This document shows positions 8,122-12,834 of a stretch of 12,834 nucleotides of DNA, piece by piece. The notes beneath the pieces were generated by a model that worked only from the letters and a program-made list of their open reading frames with translations, had not been told where the DNA came from and did not search any database. The DNA comes from Bacillota bacterium (GTDB taxonomy: Bacteria > Bacillota > Clostridia > Lachnospirales > Lachnospiraceae): NCBI GenBank assembly GCA_023413555.1, contig JAEZPG010000097.1, positions 1 to 12,834 on the forward strand, read 5' to 3'. How positions within the stretch are numbered: the stretch's first letter is position 1; every line of letters begins with the position of its first letter. The position numbers and the translations under genes are program-made.

Positions 8122-8247
8122 TTAAGCATTCTTAGTCTTTGTTGCGTCTTTTTCTGGTGTTATCGATTTGATCTTGTTGTAGAGGAATCCTCCTCCGAGC
8201 AATAGTACAAGTATGATTAAAAAGGTACAATCCATTTTGTTATACAC
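8122..8247 (-). CDS. Candidate small single-span membrane protein
   Basis: A short reading frame with an inner start ATG at 8235 (37 residues) or GTG at 8247 (41 residues). The GTG start has an AGGGG ribosome-binding-like sequence (8257-8261) 9 nt upstream, so I prefer it. The peptide contains one hydrophobic segment, FLIILVLLLGGGFLY, with a triple glycine, followed by a charged Lys-rich tail ending KDATKTKNA. This arrangement is typical of small bacterial membrane proteins and differs from the Tyr/Phe-rich noise of random AT-rich frames. I do not recognise a family. It sits 56 bp upstream of the esterase lipoprotein gene on the same strand, so the two could share a transcript, or this could be part of the esterase leader. 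No convincing promoter was identified. Real coding status is uncertain. Confidence 0.42.
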   Translation of the reverse strand: MYNKMDCTFLIILVLLLGGGFLYNKIKSITPEKDATKTKNA

Positions 8248-8575
8248 ACCGTATCGCCCCTGTCATATTGTATCATATTATCCTTCTTTCGTAATGAAGA
8301 ATTTATGATTTGGAGTTTTTTATTTGATGTAGTTTATGTTCTCTATTAAAGAAAAATATTAAATAGAAAAATGGATTTTGAAAGAGTGGGGAATGTTCAT
8401 AATGTGGCTGCATGATTCTTCGCTTATGATATTCTGGTAGGGTTATGTAGTAGAAGTAGATAAGAGTGTAGCACAACACCCTTGCGTTATAAATCAGAAT
8501 AAAAATGTATTTATAGCATTTCCTGCGAAAGTATTTTTTGCAAGATAAATCAATTCTCAGATCATATTGGAGAAC
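8248..8575. other. Intergenic region, no supported gene
   Basis: About 330 bp of AT-rich sequence between the small ORF and the dpaB terminator. The minus strand carries a TACAAT -10-like hexamer at 8267-8272, but no good -35 at proper spacing. A 36-codon frame at 8303-8413 on the minus strand has only a weak ribosome binding site and biased, noise-like composition. I see nothing else that can be supported here. Confidence 0.5.
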
Positions 8576-8614
8576 ATAATAAGCCCTGACATCTAAAAAA
8601 TCAGGGCTTATTAT
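8576..8614 (-). terminator. Rho-independent-type terminator of the dpaA-dpaB operon
   Basis: A perfect 14-bp inverted repeat (ATAATAAGCCCTGA at 8576-8589, its complement at 8601-8614) encloses an 11-base loop. It begins 25 bp beyond the dpaB stop codon. In the minus-strand transcript the GC-rich core is followed by CUUAUUAU, a moderate U-rich tail. The A/T-rich flanks make it roughly symmetric, so it may also block reading from the other side. Confidence 0.82.
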
Positions 8615-8639
8615 CAAGTAATTCTCTATGCAACATTTC

Positions 8640-9227
8640 CTAATATTCCAACAGGACCGGTTGTAGCTGTTTCCCTTCCAATGCCAGTGCAACAGTAGAA
8701 GGGATTAAATCCATGTGGGCTATTAAAGAATTTGGCTTCTTGATACAGTCATCCTGCCCAAACGGTACTACAAATAAGTTTTTGATATTGAGCAGTGTTC
8801 CAATATTCTTAAAATTCATTCCTAAGCCATCGTTAGTAGCAATGGCCAGCACCAATGGCTTGTTATTACGAATGTGTGCCTTAGCAGCCATGAGTACAGG
8901 AGAATCCGTAATACCACTGGCCAATTTTGCAGCTGTATTGCCAGTGCATGGAGCAATTAGTAATAGATCCAGATAGGCTTTGGGCCCAATAGGCTCTGCC
9001 TCTGGGATTGTCTTAATAGGATCGTTGCCGGTAATGTCTTTTGCACGTTTCATAAAATCAGCTGCCTTACCAAATCTGGTGTCAAACGTCTGGGCAGATT
9101 TTGAAAAAATAGGATATACCTTAGCACCTTCTTTTACTAACATTTCCATTTGTTCAAAAACAGCTTTATAGGTGCAAAAAGAACCTGTTAACGCAAATCC
9201 AATAGTGGTTCCTTCTAGTTGCATCAT
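8640..9227 (-). CDS. dpaB: Dipicolinate synthase subunit B
   Basis: A 195-residue flavoprotein-fold subunit (DpaB/SpoVFB) which, with DpaA, converts the dihydrodipicolinate-pathway intermediate to dipicolinic acid in the mother cell, for loading into the spore core. Visible family signatures are the N-terminal LTGSFCTY (13-20), the long conserved stretch beginning APCTGNTAAKLASG (92-105) and continuing through DSPVLMAAKA (108-117), PFGQDD (155-160) and KPNSL (164-168), with the C-terminal EGKQLQPVL. Length is normal for the family. ATG at 9227 is chosen over the adjacent ATG at 9224 because AGAGGA (9234-9239) lies 6 nt upstream. That ribosome binding site overlaps the dpaA stop codon, only 10 bp separate the genes, and translational coupling is likely. 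A terminator follows, so no dap or asd genes are in the operon here. Confidence 0.95.
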   Translation of the reverse strand: MMQLEGTTIGFALTGSFCTYKAVFEQMEMLVKEGAKVYPIFSKSAQTFDTRFGKAADFMKRAKDITGNDPIKTIPEAEPIGPKAYLDLLLIAPCTGNTAAKLASGITDSPVLMAAKAHIRNNKPLVLAIATNDGLGMNFKNIGTLLNIKNLFVVPFGQDDCIKKPNSLIAHMDLIPSTVALALEGKQLQPVLLEY

Positions 9228-9237
9228 TTCACATCCT

Positions 9238-10128
9238 CTATTTCATACAATCATTTAATATAGCATCTAGCTGTATTTTGGCAGAGGATTTTGGAGACAT
9301 AATTCCTGGAAGCCCAAGATATAAACCTGCATTATAACAGTGGTCTCCAGCATAATTGTAATCCACCCCACCAGGACTTGATGCTATATCAATGATGGCG
9401 GTATCCTTTTTTGTCTTTATCAGCATATTTTTCCCCAAAATCATAGCCGGAATAGTATTAAATATAAAATCAAACTCTGAAACATAATCTTTTAATTCAT
9501 CTAATAAAAATCCATGATAGCCATACGCTAACACCATGGATAGCACATCATATTTTCTTACGGAGACAGAAACATTTGCATCTAATGCAGCCAACTTCTT
9601 TGCTAAAATTTGGCCACATTTACCAAACCCAAGTATTAAAACCTTGCTTCCCTGAAGATTAATCACACTGTTACGGATGGCTTCACAGATGGCTCCTTCT
9701 GCAGTGGCAACACCATTCAGCATGGCTACATGCTCCCATTCCATAATATCTTTTATTTTTAGCTTATTTTTCTTACCAAGTTCCATAATATGCTTTGGAA
9801 TAGCACCAGCATATACCGTTTGCTCTGGTGAACAAAAAGTGAGAAACTCATCCACCAATATGCCAAGGTTAGAAGAGGAAGAAATATAAATCTTATCTTT
9901 ACAAAAAGGAGTAGGTCCTATAATATATTTAGAATTCTCCAGGGCTTCCTGTAAGGATGAAGAGGCAGTGATAGTCTCATTCATAAAACATGGAATATAT
10001 TTGCTTGGGAGACTACAGGGACTCAACCCATAGTAACAGACCTTCACATTTTCCTTTGTTAGAAGGTCAGCCAAAAATAATTGTCGGTTATCTCCCCCAA
10101 TGACAGCAAAATCATATGAAAATGACAT
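9238..10128 (-). CDS. dpaA: Dipicolinate synthase subunit A
   Basis: A 296-residue Rossmann-fold subunit (DpaA/SpoVFA) of dipicolinate synthase, the NAD(P)-dependent partner of DpaB in DPA synthesis during sporulation. The N-terminal domain starts with FAVIGGDNRQLFLADLL. The C-terminal dinucleotide-binding domain has VLILGFGKCGQILAKKL (GFGKCG at 167-172). Other family hallmarks are LNGVATAEGAI (137-147), DIASSPGGVD (247-256) and LGLPGIMSPKSSA (271-283). Length matches the family. The start is fixed by AAAGGAGGT (10134-10142), 5 nt before the ATG. It is the first gene of a two-gene operon and diverges from a large surface-protein gene across a 234-bp intergenic region. In Bacillus subtilis the orthologue is under sigma-K control; a sigma-K-like motif exists upstream but sits awkwardly close to the ribosome binding site. 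Confidence 0.95.
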   Translation of the reverse strand: MSFSYDFAVIGGDNRQLFLADLLTKENVKVCYYGLSPCSLPSKYIPCFMNETITASSSLQEALENSKYIIGPTPFCKDKIYISSSSNLGILVDEFLTFCSPEQTVYAGAIPKHIMELGKKNKLKIKDIMEWEHVAMLNGVATAEGAICEAIRNSVINLQGSKVLILGFGKCGQILAKKLAALDANVSVSVRKYDVLSMVLAYGYHGFLLDELKDYVSEFDFIFNTIPAMILGKNMLIKTKKDTAIIDIASSPGGVDYNYAGDHCYNAGLYLGLPGIMSPKSSAKIQLDAILNDCMK

Positions 10129-10145
10129 ATGGCACCTCCTTTCTA

Positions 10146-10172
10146 TACTATATGTAAAGAAATTAGGGAAGT
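10146..10172 (-). promoter_or_regulatory. Possible mother-cell sigma (K/E) promoter for dpaA-dpaB
   Basis: On the minus strand an AC dinucleotide (10171-10172) is followed after 16 bp by CATATAGTA (10146-10154), an exact match to the CATAnnnTA -10 box known for sigma-K. The difficulty is position: the -10 box ends only 3-4 nt from the Shine-Dalgarno sequence, so the transcript would start inside it. A weaker CATATCTA at 10210-10217 is an alternative -10 for sigma-E-type initiation with a normal leader. Confidence 0.35.
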
Positions 10173-10265
10173 TACAAAATTAGATATAATTACATAGAGA
10201 TTCAAATACTAGATATGGTAACACTGACATAATAATGCCACAAAAAAAATATAGAAAACCCTTTA

Positions 10266-10294
10266 TTGTTCCGCCGTATTGTTCGATATATTAA
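10266..10294 (+). promoter_or_regulatory. Weak candidate promoter for the downstream Big2-type gene
   Basis: TTGTTC (10266-10271) and TATTAA (10289-10294) are 17 bp apart, 69 bp upstream of the start codon at 10363. Each hexamer matches the vegetative consensus only partly (3/6 and 4/6), so this is a suggestion. The rest of this intergenic region is AT-rich, with ACAAAnAAATATAAACAAA-like runs. Confidence 0.25.
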
Positions 10295-10362
10295 ATGATA
10301 TACAAACAAATATAAACAAATTATATGGTGTAATAACTGTTCATGAGATAGAGGAGGATTTT

Positions 10363-12834
10363 ATGGGAAGGTTTATAAAGAGACGTTTGGAATTAATCAT
10401 AGCGCTATGCATAGCATTGAGTATTTGTAGTGCGATTTTTATTCACAATGCAGTGAAAGCTGAACCTCAAGATTTCTATTTTTATTATATTAATTCTGCT
10501 AACAATAGTGAAAAAGTAAAAATTACAGAGTATGCCATTGAGAAATCTAATATGGTTATACACTTGAATAGTGATTCCGGTTTGTATGATAATGATCAAA
10601 TCACCTGGCATGTAGAAGATCCGTCTATTTTGACCATTGAACAGACCCCAGGCTCACGCACTTCAGCAACTTTAAAGGCTTTAAAACCAGGTACTTCTAA
10701 GGTATGGGCTGAAATTAAACGTCCGAAGGGAGAAACTTTCGAGATTTTTTCTGCGGAATGTATTTTTACGGTAGTTCTGGCCATTAATGACTATACCAAT
10801 GTTCCGGAAAATCAAGGTAAGATCATTCACCTTTTTGAAGAAGATAATAAAGACTGTGGAAGTTTAGTTCTTGATGTAGGAGAGAGTTTTAATCTTGGAT
10901 TAAAGATAGGTCAGGCCCAAGCGCAAGACCTCAGTTGGACTTCTCTTAATAAAAACATTGCCCAAATTGATAGTTCCGGCAAAGTAGTTGGTATTCAGCC
11001 AGGTATTGCTAAGATTCTGGCTCAGACCTATGATTTAGAGCATCAGAATACGATTCTCCAATCAGATTATATCTATGTTGTTATAAAACCAAAGTTTAAA
11101 GATGCGAATGGAGTACCAAAAGCTGATATTAATTTGTCAAATCCTACAACTCTTCAAACCAATATCTCAGATTACAATGGTTCAGGATCTTCACCATCAG
11201 ACGATGAGATTGAACCTCGAAATGCAGCAGAGTTTGCATGGATTGTTAGGGATGCAAGTGATAATACTATTTTAGTAGATACATTATCCAATTTAACTTC
11301 ACCTCGAGTTACAATAACGCCAAGTAGGGTGGATGGATCAGCTAAGATAAATTGTAAATCTGGTAATTATATAGTCGAAGTGTATCCTCTTTATGAAGGG
11401 GATTCTGATGTTAATGTAATAGGGACTGAGTATGCACCGAGTAAAGCGATAATCACAGAATATGTAAAAGTTAATACGTTATCTATGCTAGATTATGTTC
11501 AGGTAAACGATGTATGGGATTTATATAAAGTCAGTAATATATATAATGTGGCCAAAGACTTCGATATAACTGTCGATAACTGCGATTACAATAGAGAAAA
11601 GGGGATAATAACATTTAACAATCAAGGAATTGCTATGATTCAATTTCAGAAAAAAAGTGACTCCCAACTTCCGCTAGATGAAGATTTGTTTGAAAATGGT
11701 ATATTGACAGTGTTTGTAAAAGTTCGACCATATACAATTCCTGATAAAACAGTTCGAATTATGAAAGGTGCCACAGAGAGAATCTCCATTAGCGATTATG
11801 GATATGAACCTAGTGATTATGGAACCGTTTATCAATATGAATTTAGATCCAATGATACAAGTATAGCAACGGTATATTCTAACACTCCAAGAACCACAGA
11901 TATTACAGGTGTGAAGGATGGAGCAACGACTGTTGATTGTCTAATTACCTATGATAATGGCATTATACGTAAAATAACCTGCAATGTTATCGTTTGGAAG
12001 AAAATAAGTGCCAAATTAAGTGTAACTGAAAAAGAGATTATGGTAGATGAACAATTTACTATAAGTGCCTCCTATTCTGCAGATGCTAATCCGGAAAGTG
12101 ATATAAATGTAAAATGGGTGGATGTAACCAACGATGTGACAAAGTCTCCAATTCAAATCATCAATAATGATGATACCAACTACAAATCTGTCAGTATACT
12201 TGGTGTTCGTAAGGGACAGACTACCATAGCTTTAATGGATTTAAATGATAAATCCGATGCAAAACCTTTGGCAGTATGTGTAATAACAGTTGTAGAGAAA
12301 ACCACTGTTGAGTTTGAAAAGTCAGACTATGATGTGGTTTTAGATAAAAATAATTTGAATGTAAATAAACTTAACTTAGAGTTGATCTACAAACCAAAAG
12401 CTCCTACCAATCCAAGGGTTGAGTGGGATAGTACGAATAAAACTGTTGCAACTGTGGAAAATGGATTGGTTACGTATAAGAGTGCCGGTTACTCCTACAT
12501 AACAGCAAAATACTATCTCACAGATAATTCATTTGTGTCTGCAAGTTGCCGAGTTAATGTATATCAGCAATATGAAAAAGTTACTTTAAGCAAAACAAGT
12601 GTGAAGGTGAATACAGGTGATGAAATTAATATAAAGGCCATCTGTTCTCCTTCAGATTATATTTGGCCAAAAGATAAGGTGCTTACTTGGAAAACCAATA
12701 ACGATACAGTGGTACAGGTGAGTGGAAATGATGAAATTCCTACTATGAAAGCAGTGGGGCCTGGTAGAGCTATTATAACAGTATCTACCACAAGCGGAAA
12801 GACGGCTACATGTACGGTAGAAGTTAGTCAACCT
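10363..12834 (+). CDS. Large secreted Big2-type Ig-like repeat protein, 3' end outside window
   Basis: An open frame of 824 codons that runs off the right edge without a stop. The start ATG has GAGGAGG (10351-10357) 5 nt upstream. Residues 1-33 form a classical signal peptide: basic MGRFIKRR, a hydrophobic stretch, and an AVKA cleavage site before Glu34. The rest consists of about eight diverged all-beta Ig-like domains of the bacterial Big2 type. The clearest are near residues 140-245 (LSWTSLNKNIAQIDSSGKVV, GIQPGIAKI) and from about residue 680 to the edge (VEWDSTNKTVATVENGLV, LSKTSVKVNTGD, LTWKTNNDTV, AVGPGRAIITV). No enzymatic domain appears in the visible part. It shares domain style with the 222-6311 protein, but not its CUB-like or 77-residue repeats so far. 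Likely a surface or adhesive protein; the anchor is presumably in the missing C-terminus. Confidence 0.9.
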   Translation, partial: MGRFIKRRLELIIALCIALSICSAIFIHNAVKAEPQDFYFYYINSANNSEKVKITEYAIEKSNMVIHLNSDSGLYDNDQITWHVEDPSILTIEQTPGSRTSATLKALKPGTSKVWAEIKRPKGETFEIFSAECIFTVVLAINDYTNVPENQGKIIHLFEEDNKDCGSLVLDVGESFNLGLKIGQAQAQDLSWTSLNKNIAQIDSSGKVVGIQPGIAKILAQTYDLEHQNTILQSDYIYVVIKPKFKDANGVPKADINLSNPTTLQTNISDYNGSGSSPSDDEIEPRNAAEFAWIVRDASDNTILVDTLSNLTSPRVTITPSRVDGSAKINCKSGNYIVEVYPLYEGDSDVNVIGTEYAPSKAIITEYVKVNTLSMLDYVQVNDVWDLYKVSNIYNVAKDFDITVDNCDYNREKGIITFNNQGIAMIQFQKKSDSQLPLDEDLFENGILTVFVKVRPYTIPDKTVRIMKGATERISISDYGYEPSDYGTVYQYEFRSNDTSIATVYSNTPRTTDITGVKDGATTVDCLITYDNGIIRKITCNVIVWKKISAKLSVTEKEIMVDEQFTISASYSADANPESDINVKWVDVTNDVTKSPIQIINNDDTNYKSVSILGVRKGQTTIALMDLNDKSDAKPLAVCVITVVEKTTVEFEKSDYDVVLDKNNLNVNKLNLELIYKPKAPTNPRVEWDSTNKTVATVENGLVTYKSAGYSYITAKYYLTDNSFVSASCRVNVYQQYEKVTLSKTSVKVNTGDEINIKAICSPSDYIWPKDKVLTWKTNNDTVVQVSGNDEIPTMKAVGPGRAIITVSTTSGKTATCTVEVSQP

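Noticed and set aside
8236..8262. ATGACA-N16-TATAAC as a promoter on the minus strand
   Set aside because: Hexamers are reasonable, but the start would fall at the small ORF start codon; it is only meaningful if the small ORF is leaderless or not real, so I did not annotate it.
8303..8692. 129-residue minus-strand frame, including a 36-codon internal frame starting at 8413
   Set aside because: It overlaps the dpaB end and its terminator in another frame, has Tyr/Phe/Ile-rich noise composition and only a weak ribosome binding site.
8713..9171. Plus-strand frames opposite dpaB
   Set aside because: Antisense shadows of a well-identified gene with no start signals.
9677..9889. Plus-strand frame opposite dpaA
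   Set aside because: Shadow of dpaA; no ribosome binding site and no plausible product.
10405..10784. Two minus-strand frames opposite the second Big2-type gene
   Set aside because: The sense strand has a signal peptide, strong ribosome binding site and 824 open codons; the antisense frames have none of these.

Overview
The window is AT-rich DNA from a spore-forming member of the Clostridia. Three things support this: a dipicolinate synthase operon (dpaA-dpaB, making the spore-core compound DPA), strong AAGGAGG-type ribosome binding sites, and giant secreted proteins built from bacterial Ig-like repeats. The style of the giant proteins (CUB-like N-terminus, Big2-like repeats, Y-S/T-G-x-E-E-K-P repeats, C-terminal fibronectin III) suggests Lachnospiraceae, but genus and species cannot be fixed from the sequence alone.

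Layout. Positions 1-121 hold five helically phased TTACAA-type repeats that look like the terminal binding-site array of a transposable element (IS21- or Tn7-like) whose body would lie to the left. A good sigma-A-type promoter (165-193) follows and drives a 2029-residue secreted multidomain protein (222-6311, +), which contains eight tandem copies of a ~77-residue repeat. Just after it, a long near-perfect hairpin (6331-6372) abuts a 5'-truncated TehB-like SAM methyltransferase remnant (6369-6863, +). About 250 bp of apparently decayed coding fragments come next. On the minus strand lie a lipoprotein esterase of the esterase D/CE1 type (7118-8065), a candidate small membrane protein upstream of it (8122-8247), and about 330 bp with nothing firm. 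Then come a terminator (8576-8614) and the dpaA-dpaB operon (8640-10128, -). Diverging from dpaA is a second large Big2-type surface protein (10363 onward, +) that runs off the right edge, still open after 824 codons.

How the genes fit together. dpaA and dpaB form a compact, probably translationally coupled mother-cell sporulation operon closed by its own terminator; no lysine/DAP genes accompany it here. The two giant Ig-like proteins and the esterase lipoprotein are extracytoplasmic, and nothing in the sequence links them functionally to DPA synthesis. The stretch 6312-7117 looks like a scar of rearrangement or gene decay. I see no CRISPR array, tRNA, rRNA or recognisable riboswitch, and no clear new multi-gene system. 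The most unusual items are the phased repeat array, the mosaic 77-residue repeats, the hairpin/methyltransferase junction and the small ORF.
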